NCBI GenBank assembly: GCA_045642205.1
Contig: JAZUIK010000149.1
Span: 1-12,983, forward strand
Reading direction: 5' to 3'
Source of the DNA: RUG760 sp045642205
Lineage (GTDB): Bacteria > Bacillota > Clostridia > Lachnospirales > Bianqueaceae
DNA length: 12,983 bases
Part shown: in pieces, positions 1-6,902 of the stretch
Layout: the number at the start of each line of letters is the position of its first letter
Position numbering within the stretch: position 1 is the stretch's first letter
Made by a program: the position numbers and the translations under genes
The notes under the pieces: generated by a model
Told to the model about the DNA's origin: nothing
The model's input: only the letters and a program-made list of their open reading frames with translations
The model's database searches: none

Positions 1-267
1 GGTACCATCGACGATATCAAGGCTGTCTACGCCGACTATTATAAAGAGGGTCTGGTCCACTTCGTGGATGCTTCCGACGAGAGCGGTTTCCTCTCCGCGA
101 ATGCCTACGAAGGCAGAGATGATATGCAGGTCGGTGTTTTCGGCAATGAGGACCGCATCCTGCTGGTTTCCCGCTTTGACAACCTTGGAAAAGGTGCTTC
201 CGGCTCCGCTGTCCAGAACATGAATATCGTTCTGGGTCTTGATGAAGCTGAAGGACTGAACGTATAA
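1..267 (+). CDS. argC: N-acetyl-gamma-glutamyl-phosphate reductase, C-terminal part (5' end outside window)
   Basis: The frame is open from base 1 and ends at TAA 265-267, giving 88 residues of the C-terminus. ArgC reduces N-acetylglutamyl phosphate to the semialdehyde with NADPH, the third step of arginine synthesis in the cytoplasm. What identifies it is the ending: a run reading DNLGKGASGSAVQNMNIVLGL resembles the conserved C-terminal signature of ArgC (GK-G-A-G-A-A-x-Q-N-M-N-x-x-x-G), followed by the usual DE-x-x-GL end. The catalytic Cys and most of the NADP domain lie upstream of the window. The gene is followed after 36 bases by argJ, so it is the first visible gene of an argCJBD operon. 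Its promoter is not in view. Confidence is high because sequence and neighbours agree. Confidence 0.95.
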   Translation, partial: GTIDDIKAVYADYYKEGLVHFVDASDESGFLSANAYEGRDDMQVGVFGNEDRILLVSRFDNLGKGASGSAVQNMNIVLGLDEAEGLNV

Positions 268-303
268 ACGAAAGAGCTGAATGAAATATAAAGGAGTTCA
301 ACC

Positions 304-1518
304 ATGAAATTCATCAATGGCGGTGTTACCGCAGCTACCGGATTTACAGCAAATGGTGTTCATTGCGGTATCCGCAAGAATCGTACCAAGCGCGATCTTT
401 CTCTGATCTACAGTGAAGTCCCTGCCTCCTGTGCAGCTGTCTATACCAAGAATCTGGTCAAGGGTGCTCCCCTGACCGTTACCAAGAACCACATTGCCGA
501 TGGAAAGGCTCAGGCTGCCATCGTTAACAGTGGCAATGCTAACACCTGCAACGCTAACGGCATCGAGATTGCCGAGGGCATGTGCGAGCTGACCGCTAAG
601 GCGCTGAACCTGGATGCAAAGGATATCGTCGTTGCTTCCACCGGTGTCATCGGACAGCCTTTGGATCTGGAGCCTATCGCTCAGGGTATTCCCTCTCTGG
701 TTGCCGGTCTGAACAAGAACGGAAGTGCTGATGCCGCAGAAGGAATCATGACTACCGATACCGTTATGAAGGAAGTAGCCGTTGAGTTTGAGATCGGCGG
801 CAAGATCTGTCATATGGGCGGTATCGCCAAGGGAAGCGGAATGATCCACCCCAACATGGCTACCATGCTGGTATTCATTACCACCGATGCTGCCATCGCT
901 CCCTGTATGCTGCAGAAGGCTCTTTCCTCCGATATCCAGAATACCTTCAACATGGTCAGCGTCGATGGAGACACCTCCACCAATGATATGGTCACTGTTC
1001 TGGCTAACGGCATGGCAGGCAATGTAGAGATCACTTCTGAGGGCGCTGATTTCGACGCCTTCATGGCAGCACTCAATTCCATTACTGTTCACCTTTGCCG
1101 CTGCATCGCCGGAGACGGTGAAGGCGCTACCAAGCTTCTGGAATGCAAGGTCAGCGGAGGAAAGACTCTGGAGACTGCCAAGATCGTCGCTAAGAGTGTT
1201 ATCTGCTCCAGCCTGTTAAAGGCCGCCATGTTCGGTGCAGATGCTAACTGGGGCCGTGTCCTTTGTGCCATCGGCTACAGCGGTGCTGACGTAGATGTCA
1301 CCAAGATCGATGTTTCCTTTAAGAGCAGCAAGGGTGCCATTACCGTCTGCGTCGATGGTGCCGGTGTTGAGTTCTCCGAGGAGATCGCTAAAGAGATCCT
1401 TCTGGAGAAAGAGATCGAGATCCTGATCGACCTGAAAGATGGTGAGGCCGCTTCCACCGCATGGGGATGCGATCTGACCTATGACTACGTAAAAATTAAC
1501 GGAGATTATCGTACCTGA
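304..1518 (+). CDS. argJ: Bifunctional glutamate N-acetyltransferase / ornithine acetyltransferase ArgJ
   Basis: 404 residues, full family length. ArgJ moves the acetyl group from N-acetylornithine to glutamate, closing the acetyl cycle of arginine synthesis; many family members also use acetyl-CoA. The precursor cuts itself before a Thr that becomes the N-terminal nucleophile of the beta chain. Here the site KGSGMIHPNMATML is clear, with the predicted cut between A186 and T187, giving an alpha chain of 186 and a beta chain of 218 residues. STGVIG at 112-117 matches the oxyanion-hole region. The ATG has AAGGAG (291-296) seven bases upstream. Whether it is bifunctional or only an ornithine acetyltransferase cannot be read from sequence alone. 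Odd point: its last codons (ATT AAC GGA GAT TAT CGT ACC TGA) are repeated with synonymous changes 54 bases downstream. Confidence 0.96.
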   Translation: MKFINGGVTAATGFTANGVHCGIRKNRTKRDLSLIYSEVPASCAAVYTKNLVKGAPLTVTKNHIADGKAQAAIVNSGNANTCNANGIEIAEGMCELTAKALNLDAKDIVVASTGVIGQPLDLEPIAQGIPSLVAGLNKNGSADAAEGIMTTDTVMKEVAVEFEIGGKICHMGGIAKGSGMIHPNMATMLVFITTDAAIAPCMLQKALSSDIQNTFNMVSVDGDTSTNDMVTVLANGMAGNVEITSEGADFDAFMAALNSITVHLCRCIAGDGEGATKLLECKVSGGKTLETAKIVAKSVICSSLLKAAMFGADANWGRVLCAIGYSGADVDVTKIDVSFKSSKGAITVCVDGAGVEFSEEIAKEILLEKEIEILIDLKDGEAASTAWGCDLTYDYVKINGDYRT

Positions 1519-1546
1519 TACGTTAGTCTTTTGCCCCGTTAATTTT
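1492..1546 (+). repeat. Inverted repeat spanning the argJ stop codon
   Basis: An 11-base arm AAAATTAACGG (1492-1502, the last Lys-Ile-Asn codons of argJ) is perfectly complementary to CCGTTAATTTT (1536-1546) in the argJ-argB spacer, with a 33-base loop that contains the argJ stop and a small CGTA/TACG dyad (1510-1513 / 1519-1522). The stem is AT-rich and lacks a separate downstream T-run, so it is a poor terminator. It might stabilise or process the arg mRNA, or simply be a by-product of the rearrangement that duplicated the argJ tail. Confidence 0.5.
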
Positions 1547-1572
1547 CAATCAATGGAGATTACCGCACCTGA
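1495..1572 (+). repeat. Direct duplication of the argJ 3' end with only synonymous differences
   Basis: Bases 1495-1518 encode the last residues of ArgJ, I-N-G-D-Y-R-T-stop. Bases 1549-1572 encode exactly the same eight codons again (ATC AAT GGA GAT TAC CGC ACC TGA). The match continues two bases past the stop, so 22 of 26 bases agree, and all four differences are third-position transitions. The two copies are 54 bases apart, thus in phase, but a TAA at 1540-1542 prevents reading through from a suppressed argJ stop. The downstream copy lies 26 bases before the argB ATG, a normal operon spacing, so it may be the older argJ end. Seen directly; the recombination-scar interpretation is inference. 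Confidence 0.8.
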
Positions 1573-1598
1573 TATCGCTATAGATCGAGGTACTGAAA

Positions 1599-2456
1599 AT
1601 GAGTGAGATTACCAACATCCAGCGCGCTGAGATACTGACTCAGGCGCTCCCCTACATTAAACGTTACGTTGGAAAGATCGTTGTCGTTAAATACGGCGGC
1701 AACGCTATGATCAACGAAGAACTTAAACAGCAGGTCATGGAGGATCTGGTCCTGCTGCACCTGATCGGTGTCAAAGTTATCCTGGTCCACGGCGGTGGTC
1801 CTGAGATCAACGATCTGATGAAGCGTCTGGGCAAGGTTCCTGAGTTTGTGGACGGTCTGCGTGTTACCGACAAAGAAACGGTGGACATCGTTCAGATGGT
1901 TCTGGCCGGTAAGGTCAACAAGACTCTGGTCAACCTGCTGGAAAAGAAAGGTGCCCATGCCATCGGCCTTTCCGGTATGGACGGCCGTCTGATCGAAGCC
2001 AAGATCAAAGATGAGCGTCTGGGCTTCGTCGGTGAGATCACTAAAGTGCACGTTCGTCCGATCCTGGATCTGCTGGAAAAGAACTACATTCCCGTTATCT
2101 CCACCATCGGCTGCGACAAACAGGGCAATGCCTACAACATCAACGGCGACACCGCTGCTGCCTTCATTGCCGGTGCACTGGGTGCAGAGCGTCTCATTAT
2201 GATGACCGACATCGCCGGTGTCCTCAGAGACAAGGATGATCCTTCTACTCTGATCCCCGAGATCACTGTGGATGAAGCTAACGAACTTTATGCTGAAGGT
2301 GTCATCTCCGGTGGTATGATCCCCAAGGTCGACTGCTGTATCACCGCCATCAATAAGGGTGTTAAGAATGTTGTCATCATGGATGGCCGTGTTCCCCACT
2401 CCATCCTGATGGAGCTTCTGACCAACGAAGGTGCCGGCACCTGGATCAAGCCCTGA
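1599..2456 (+). CDS. argB: Acetylglutamate kinase
   Basis: 285 residues. Phosphorylates N-acetylglutamate with ATP, the second step of arginine synthesis and usually the controlled one. Amino-acid-kinase features are all present: VKYGGNAM with Lys31, HGGGPEI at 64-70 for the glycine-rich loop, GLRVTD at 86-91 for substrate Arg88, NINGDTAAA at 180-188, MTDIAGV at 202-208 and GGMIPK ending in Lys243. Two features are typical of arginine-inhibited hexameric kinases rather than the insensitive E. coli type: an N-terminal helix before the core (AEILTQALPYIKRYVGK, 10-26) and the C-terminal run HSILMELLTNEGAGT (267-281). Feedback inhibition by arginine is therefore a reasonable family-based inference. 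The start ATG has a modest GAGG (1587-1590) eight bases upstream. It lies between argJ and argD in the same operon. Confidence 0.96.
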   Translation: MSEITNIQRAEILTQALPYIKRYVGKIVVVKYGGNAMINEELKQQVMEDLVLLHLIGVKVILVHGGGPEINDLMKRLGKVPEFVDGLRVTDKETVDIVQMVLAGKVNKTLVNLLEKKGAHAIGLSGMDGRLIEAKIKDERLGFVGEITKVHVRPILDLLEKNYIPVISTIGCDKQGNAYNINGDTAAAFIAGALGAERLIMMTDIAGVLRDKDDPSTLIPEITVDEANELYAEGVISGGMIPKVDCCITAINKGVKNVVIMDGRVPHSILMELLTNEGAGTWIKP

Positions 2457-2506
2457 TCAAACCCCGAATGAGAAAAACACTGAACTACCAATAAAAGGAA
2501 CAAACC

Positions 2507-3667
2507 ATGAACACCAAAGAACTTGACCAGAAATATATTGCATCTACCTACAAGCGTTTCCCTGTAGAGATCGTATCCGGTAAGGGTTCCATCGTTAAAG
2601 ATGAGACCGGCAAGGAATACATCGATCTGGGAAGCGGTATCGCTGTTACTTCCTTCGGTATTGCCGATGACATCTGGCAGCAGGCCATCATCGCTCAGAT
2701 CGGCAAGGTACAGCATATGTCCAACCTGTACTACACTGAGCCCTGCGCCAAGCTGGCAGCAATGCTCTGCGAAAAGACCGGTATGAGCAAGGTCTTCTTC
2801 TCCAACTCCGGTGCTGAAGCCAATGAATGTGCCATCAAGGCTGCCAGAAAGTATTCCGCTGAGAAGAAGGGTGCCGATTGCTATACCATCGTTACCATGA
2901 ACAACTCCTTCCACGGCCGTACACTGACGACCCTGTCCGCTACCGGTCAGGAACATTATCATGAACTGTTCCAGCCTCTGACTCCCGGTTTTGTCTCCGT
3001 GGATGCTAACGACATGGACAAGCTGATCGAGCTTTCCAAGAATGTCAAGATCGCCGGTATCCTGCTGGAGTGTGTCCAGGGTGAAGGCGGTGTTATGCCT
3101 TTGAATGCTGACTACATCAAGGCTGTGGATGCTTTCTGTAAGGAAAACGACATTCCCTTCATGGTCGACGAAGTCCAGACCGGAAACGGCCGAAGCGGTA
3201 TGCTCTATTCCTACATGACCTTTGGTGTCACTCCTGACATCGTTTCCACTGCAAAGGGTCTTGCCGGTGGTCTTCCCCTTGGTGCTACCATGCTGAGCGA
3301 GAAACTGCAGAATGTCTTCTCCTATGGTGATCATGGTTCTACCTTCGGTGGTAACCCTGTATGCTGTGCAGCTGCTGTTTCTGTCCTTGAGAGGATCGAC
3401 GCTGCCCTTCTTGCCGATGTTCAGAAAAAGAGCCAGATGATCTTCGACGCCTTTAATGGTGCCGAGGGTGTAGAGAGTGTCAGCGGTCTGGGACTGATGA
3501 TCGGTATCAAGACCGTCAAGCCTGCCGGTGAAGTCCTTGCCAAGTGCATGGAGAACGGTGTCCTTTGCCTGACCGCCAAGGATCGTGTCCGTCTGCTTCC
3601 TGCTTTGAATATTCCCGAGGATGTTCTTGCAAAGGCTATCACTGTTATCAAGGAAGCTTGTAAATAA
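2507..3667 (+). CDS. argD: Acetylornithine aminotransferase (class III PLP enzyme)
   Basis: 386 residues, normal for ArgD. Converts N-acetylglutamate semialdehyde and glutamate to N-acetylornithine and 2-oxoglutarate using pyridoxal phosphate. Visible class III aminotransferase landmarks are FFSNSGAEANECAIKAAR (97-114, phosphate-binding loop), SFHGRT (134-139), the cofactor-contacting Asp in MVDEVQTGNGRSG (219-231, Asp221) and the Schiff-base lysine in STAKGLAGGLPLGA (Lys250). The ATG has AAAGGAA at 2494-2500, six bases away. It is 50 bases downstream of argB and is followed by a strong terminator, so it closes the operon. Other class III enzymes such as ornithine or succinylornithine aminotransferases look similar, but the argCJB context makes the acetylornithine role by far the most likely. 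Confidence 0.95.
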   Translation: MNTKELDQKYIASTYKRFPVEIVSGKGSIVKDETGKEYIDLGSGIAVTSFGIADDIWQQAIIAQIGKVQHMSNLYYTEPCAKLAAMLCEKTGMSKVFFSNSGAEANECAIKAARKYSAEKKGADCYTIVTMNNSFHGRTLTTLSATGQEHYHELFQPLTPGFVSVDANDMDKLIELSKNVKIAGILLECVQGEGGVMPLNADYIKAVDAFCKENDIPFMVDEVQTGNGRSGMLYSYMTFGVTPDIVSTAKGLAGGLPLGATMLSEKLQNVFSYGDHGSTFGGNPVCCAAAVSVLERIDAALLADVQKKSQMIFDAFNGAEGVESVSGLGLMIGIKTVKPAGEVLAKCMENGVLCLTAKDRVRLLPALNIPEDVLAKAITVIKEACK

Positions 3668-3692
3668 TCCACGATTGATCTGAGAAAAATTT

Positions 3693-3738
3693 AAGGGTCC
3701 ATTATCATCATTCCCGATGATAATGGACCCTTGTTTTT
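3693..3738. terminator. Bidirectional intrinsic terminator between argD and the lipoprotein gene
   Basis: A perfect 17-base-pair stem (3693-3709 with 3716-3732) closes a six-base loop ATTCCC. On the + strand it runs into GTTTTTG; on the - strand the stem is followed by AAATTTTTCTC. It sits 25 bases after the argD stop and 7 bases after the stop of the convergent lipoprotein gene, so it can serve both. Confidence 0.92.
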
Positions 3739-3739
3739 G

Positions 3740-4855
3740 TCAATGGACGTTCAAATGGGATTCTGCTGTAACAATTTCGTAACTCTGGTATCGTCCGAGC
3801 CACATACTATCTTCCTCCGCACCGCTGTCTACTCTCTCTTCCAGCGTCATACCATAGTAAACATAGGCATTTCCCTCTTTAAAATTCAGTTCAAAGGTGG
3901 TATCGAAGAAATAGTACTCCCCGTTGATGCAGGCATAATTCCATACATGACTCTCATCGCCCACAGGACCTGCGCCAATAGTGACATCGATCCCTACCTG
4001 TGAAAGGAGCTGAGAAAAGGCATAGGCAAAGGTAACACAGATACCTCTATGTTCCAGAAAAGCATAACAGCTTTCAATATTCTCACGGCTATCCATGCTG
4101 TCATAATCGTAGGTCATCTGCGGACAGAACGCATGATACAGCGTCTGCATCTTATCTGCTTCGTCATCCTCAGGTGATACCAGATCCAGGTACTCCTGCA
4201 TAGCCTCTCCCACAAGACCAATGCGCTCCTGAAGCGTTTCCTGATCTACCAAATACTCCCAGCTCAGGCAATGGTTACTTTCATCATAGCCTACAGCCCA
4301 GTTAAGATCCAGATCATCCCATTGATAGAAAGCACACTCATAGTCCAGGATCATATTGAGCTGCTGCACATATTCTCTGGAAGGACAGTAACAACTGGTC
4401 TCATAGTTCATATATGCTGTAATGAAGTCCTTATAAAATGCATAAAGGTTTTCATCAAAGCACTGGATGGCTTCCTGTGACAGCACATAAGGATTGTACT
4501 GATACTTTCCATCCTTGATGGTCGGTTGAACATCGGAAAGTTCAAAGGGACCGGGAACCATCACTTCCTGGATAGGTGTCTCCTCTTTGACATTCTCATT
4601 GGCGATTTCTTCCTCTTCCACAGCACTTTCTAAGACTTCTACCGCCACAGAAGACTCTTCTTTTTCGCTCGTCTCTTCTTCCATGACCGTTCCTTCATCG
4701 GAACTGTTCTCTGCAACCTTGCTATTTCTGTCTGATGCTGGTTCTTCGGCACTTTTCTGCTGACATCCTGAAAGGACAGTCAACATCAGAGCTACGACCA
4801 GCGGCAATACGATCCATTTCCTTTTGGTATTGTCTGAGCTCAATATACGTTTCAT
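3740..4855 (-). CDS. Secreted lipoprotein with transglutaminase-like domain
   Basis: 371 residues. The N-terminus is a lipoprotein signal: positively charged start, hydrophobic core (about 14-28) and a lipobox LSGC with Cys31 as the lipidated residue, so the mature protein should be anchored outside the cytoplasmic membrane. Residues about 35-95 are a Glu/Ser-rich, very acidic linker. The C-terminal half carries a transglutaminase-like fold: Cys273 in RGICVTFAYAFSQLL, His303 in SHVWNYACINGEYYFFD and Asp318 make a complete Cys-His-Asp triad. Known members of this superfamily act as proteases, peptide-cleaving enzymes or crosslinkers, so cell-wall or surface-protein processing is plausible; the substrate is unknown. 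GGAAAG lies just before the ATG. The gene is alone on its strand, convergent with argD, and has a near-repeat of GTCCTTYGCRGA upstream. Confidence 0.85.
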   Translation of the reverse strand: MKRILSSDNTKRKWIVLPLVVALMLTVLSGCQQKSAEEPASDRNSKVAENSSDEGTVMEEETSEKEESSVAVEVLESAVEEEEIANENVKEETPIQEVMVPGPFELSDVQPTIKDGKYQYNPYVLSQEAIQCFDENLYAFYKDFITAYMNYETSCYCPSREYVQQLNMILDYECAFYQWDDLDLNWAVGYDESNHCLSWEYLVDQETLQERIGLVGEAMQEYLDLVSPEDDEADKMQTLYHAFCPQMTYDYDSMDSRENIESCYAFLEHRGICVTFAYAFSQLLSQVGIDVTIGAGPVGDESHVWNYACINGEYYFFDTTFELNFKEGNAYVYYGMTLEERVDSGAEEDSMWLGRYQSYEIVTAESHLNVH

Positions 4856-5067
4856 TTTCTTTCCTTTTCTTTCTAACTTAGAATCGTCTCGTCCTTTGCG
4901 GATGGGAAACAGTCCTTCGCAGAGTTTATTTTTTCAGCTTTTGCTTGCTGCATATTAGTACCATATTTCCTGCAGATTTACAATACTCCATCCCCAGTTA
5001 CTGGATAATTTTTGCATTTCGTTCAATAACCCTCTTGCAATCCCGCTTCTTTTCTCGGATTGTTCAA
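4856..5067. other. Intergenic region between divergent transcription units
   Basis: No credible gene is found in the roughly 310 bases between the lipoprotein gene (- strand) and the ACT-domain gene (+ strand). It should hold the lipoprotein promoter. The best I can offer on the - strand is TTGTAA (4983-4978), 17 bases, then TACTAA preceded by TGG (4960-4955), which is weak. Two imperfect direct repeats, GTCCTTTGCGGA (4891-4902) and GTCCTTCGCAGA (4912-4923), match at 10 of 12 positions and are 21 bases apart. The right edge holds the promoter listed separately. Confidence 0.45.
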
Positions 5068-5096
5068 TTGTTTATCTTTTTTTCATAGACTATAAT
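5068..5096 (+). promoter_or_regulatory. Sigma-A type promoter for the ACT / DUF711 operon
   Basis: TTGTTT (5068-5073), a 17-base spacer and a perfect TATAAT (5091-5096), inside a T-rich stretch. Transcription would begin near 5103, giving a leader of about 60 bases before the ACT-domain ATG. No riboswitch-like structure is evident in so short a leader. Confidence 0.7.
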
Positions 5097-5152
5097 ATGA
5101 GAATAGTGTAAGTTAACACATCGATATCTATGATTGGAACTCGTTATTCGAG

Positions 5153-5159
5153 AAAGGAA
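5153..5159 (+). promoter_or_regulatory. Ribosome binding site that fixes the ACT-protein start at 5167
   Basis: AAAGGAA lies seven bases before the ATG at 5167. An in-frame TTG at 5134 would add 11 residues, but it has no ribosome binding site and the extension does not look like ACT-domain sequence, so the ATG is preferred. Confidence 0.75.
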
Positions 5160-5166
5160 TTTCTAC

Positions 5167-5436
5167 ATGAAAGCAATCGTTACCGTTGTCGGCAAGGATC
5201 AGGTCGGCATTATCGCCGGCGTCTGCAACCAGCTGGCTGACTATAAGATCAATGTTCTGGATATCAGCCAGACTATTATGCAGGGCTTCTTCACCATGAT
5301 CATGGTCGTAGACCTGTCCGAGTGTGTCACCTCTTTCAAGGATCTGGGCGAAGCTCTCGGCGCATATGGTGAGGGACGCGGCCTGTCCATCCGTATCCAG
5401 CGCGAAGACATCTTCGATGCCATGCACAAGATCTGA
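5167..5436 (+). CDS. ACT domain-containing protein, UPF0237 family
   Basis: 89 residues, one ACT domain and nothing else. It opens MKAIVTVVGKDQVGIIAGVCNQLA, where the G-K-D-x-x-G-I loop (9-15) followed by a helix is the usual ligand-binding corner of ACT domains, and continues through a second beta-alpha-beta unit to the end. Free-standing ACT domains generally bind amino acids or similar small molecules and signal to a partner; the ligand is not readable here. The DUF711 gene begins eight bases after its stop, and the stop TGA overlaps that gene's ribosome binding site, so the two should be made together. The same UPF0237-UPF0210 pairing is known in other Firmicutes, for instance streptococci. 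Family assignment is firm; function is not. Confidence 0.9.
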   Translation: MKAIVTVVGKDQVGIIAGVCNQLADYKINVLDISQTIMQGFFTMIMVVDLSECVTSFKDLGEALGAYGEGRGLSIRIQREDIFDAMHKI

Positions 5437-5444
5437 GGTGTCCC

Positions 5445-6806
5445 ATGCTGAGCAATACAAGTAATATCTTTGAGACGATCAATATGATCGACAAACAGCA
5501 CTTGGATATCCGTACCATTACCATGGGTATCTCCCTGCTGGATTGTATCTCCGAAGACCCTCAGAGATGCTGCGATCGTATCTACGAAAAGATCACCCGT
5601 CAGGCAGAACATCTGGTCAAGACCGGTGAGGATATCGAGCATGAATTCGGTATCCCGATCGTCAACAAGCGTATCTCTGTCACCCCTATCTCCCTGGTCG
5701 CCGGCAGCACCACTGCTAATGACTACACCATGTTCGCCAAGACACTGGATCGCGCTGCCAAAATGTGCGGTGTCAACTTCATCGGCGGTTTCTCCGCTCT
5801 GGTCCAGAAAGGCTTCACCAAGGGAGATCGTATTCTTCTGAATTCTATTCCCGAAGCGCTTGCTTCCACCGATATCGTCTGCTCCAGCGTTAATGTCGGT
5901 TCCACCAAGGCAGGTATCAACATGGATGCTGTCGCTCAGATGGGACGCATCATTAAAGATACTGCTCATCTGACCCGTGAAACCGATGGACTTGGCTGTG
6001 CCAAGCTGGTCGTTTTCTGCAATGCAGTAGAAGATAACCCCTTCATGGCGGGTGCATTCCTTGGCGTTGGCGAGGCAGACTGTGTTATCAACGTCGGTGT
6101 CTCCGGACCCGGTGTTGTCCATCACGCTCTTAAGAAGTGCAAAGGTGCTTCTTTCGATGAGGTTGCTGAAACTATTAAGAAGACCGCTTTCCAGATCACC
6201 CGTATGGGTCAGATGGTCGCCACCGAGGCTTCTTCCCGCTTGAGAGTTCCCTTCGGTATCGTCGATCTTTCCCTAGCTCCCACTCCCGCTGTCGGTGACT
6301 CTGTTGCCCGTATTCTGGAAGAGATGGGTCTGGAGGTCTGCGGCACCCATGGTACCACCGCAGCTCTGGCTATGCTGAACGATGCTGTCAAGAAGGGCGG
6401 CGTTATGGCATCCTCCCATGTTGGCGGATTGTCCGGTGCTTTCATTCCTGTTTCCGAAGATGAAGGTATGATCGCTGCTGCTCAGCGCGGTACTCTGACA
6501 CTGGAAAAGCTGGAAGCTATGACCTGTGTCTGCTCCGTCGGTCTGGATATGATCGCTGTTCCCGGAACCACCACTGCAGAGACTATTTCCGCTATCATCG
6601 CAGATGAAGCTGCCATCGGTATGGTCAACTCCAAGACCACTGCTGTCCGTATCATCCCCGTAGAAGGCAAAGGTGTTGGCGAGATGATCGAGCTGGGCGG
6701 ATTGCTTGGTTTTGCTCCCATCATGCCGGTCCACGAAGAGTCCAGCGCAGACTTTATCCGTCGCGGTGGAAGAATCCCCGCTCCTCTCCAGAGCTTAAAG
6801 AACTAA
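5445..6806 (+). CDS. DUF711 / UPF0210 (PFL-like) family protein
   Basis: 453 residues, normal family length. Recognised from the start (NIFETINMIDKQHLDIRTIT), the run KRISVTPISLVAG (75-87), VNVGSTKAGINMDAV (149-163), INVGVSGPGVV (215-225) and the Gly/Ala-rich C-terminal half ending in RRGGRIPAPLQSLKN. The family is annotated as related in fold to pyruvate formate-lyase and anaerobic ribonucleotide reductase, but no R-V-x-G-Y glycyl-radical motif is present at the C-terminus, so radical chemistry is not supported. No signal peptide or membrane segment is seen; it should be cytoplasmic. GAGGTG (5435-5440), overlapping the stop of the ACT gene, is the ribosome binding site and suggests translational coupling. 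The ACT protein is the obvious candidate regulatory partner. Biochemical function is unknown. Confidence 0.9.
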   Translation: MLSNTSNIFETINMIDKQHLDIRTITMGISLLDCISEDPQRCCDRIYEKITRQAEHLVKTGEDIEHEFGIPIVNKRISVTPISLVAGSTTANDYTMFAKTLDRAAKMCGVNFIGGFSALVQKGFTKGDRILLNSIPEALASTDIVCSSVNVGSTKAGINMDAVAQMGRIIKDTAHLTRETDGLGCAKLVVFCNAVEDNPFMAGAFLGVGEADCVINVGVSGPGVVHHALKKCKGASFDEVAETIKKTAFQITRMGQMVATEASSRLRVPFGIVDLSLAPTPAVGDSVARILEEMGLEVCGTHGTTAALAMLNDAVKKGGVMASSHVGGLSGAFIPVSEDEGMIAAAQRGTLTLEKLEAMTCVCSVGLDMIAVPGTTTAETISAIIADEAAIGMVNSKTTAVRIIPVEGKGVGEMIELGGLLGFAPIMPVHEESSADFIRRGGRIPAPLQSLKN

Positions 6807-6820
6807 ATTTCAACTAATAG

Positions 6821-6886
6821 AAAAGTCCGAAGGATCCCTCCCTAGCTCATCATGCTATGTCGGGAAGCCTTCGGACTTTTTTGTAT
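6821..6886 (+). terminator. Intrinsic terminator of the ACT / DUF711 operon, with nested stems
   Basis: A 13-base-pair outer stem (6821-6833 with 6868-6880) ends in a T-run (6877-6882). Inside it are TCCC/GGGA (6835-6838 / 6862-6865) and TAGC/GCTA (6843-6846 / 6854-6857), so the whole can fold as one long, interrupted hairpin. It starts 14 bases after the DUF711 stop codon. Confidence 0.9.
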
Positions 6887-6902
6887 CATGAAAACCATAG
6901 CT

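Noticed and set aside
298..1092. 264-codon open frame on the - strand opposite argJ
   Set aside because: It is the mirror frame of a strongly codon-biased gene, gives a Gly/Asp/His-rich protein with no recognisable domain, and argJ itself is certain.
1516..1572. Possible readthrough or recoding of the argJ TGA into the second tail
   Set aside because: The two tails are in phase, but a TAA at 1540-1542 lies between them, so suppression of the first stop would not reach the second copy.
2288..3334. 348-codon open frame on the - strand across argB and argD
   Set aside because: Antisense to two certain genes, no ribosome binding site or domain; open only because of codon bias on the other strand.
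5103..5166. Riboswitch or attenuator before the ACT-domain gene
   Set aside because: The leader is only about 60 bases and shows no conserved fold or terminator/antiterminator pair.
5241..6125. 294-codon open frame on the - strand opposite the ACT/DUF711 genes
   Set aside because: Asp/Gly/Thr-rich composition typical of antisense shadows; the sense genes match known families.
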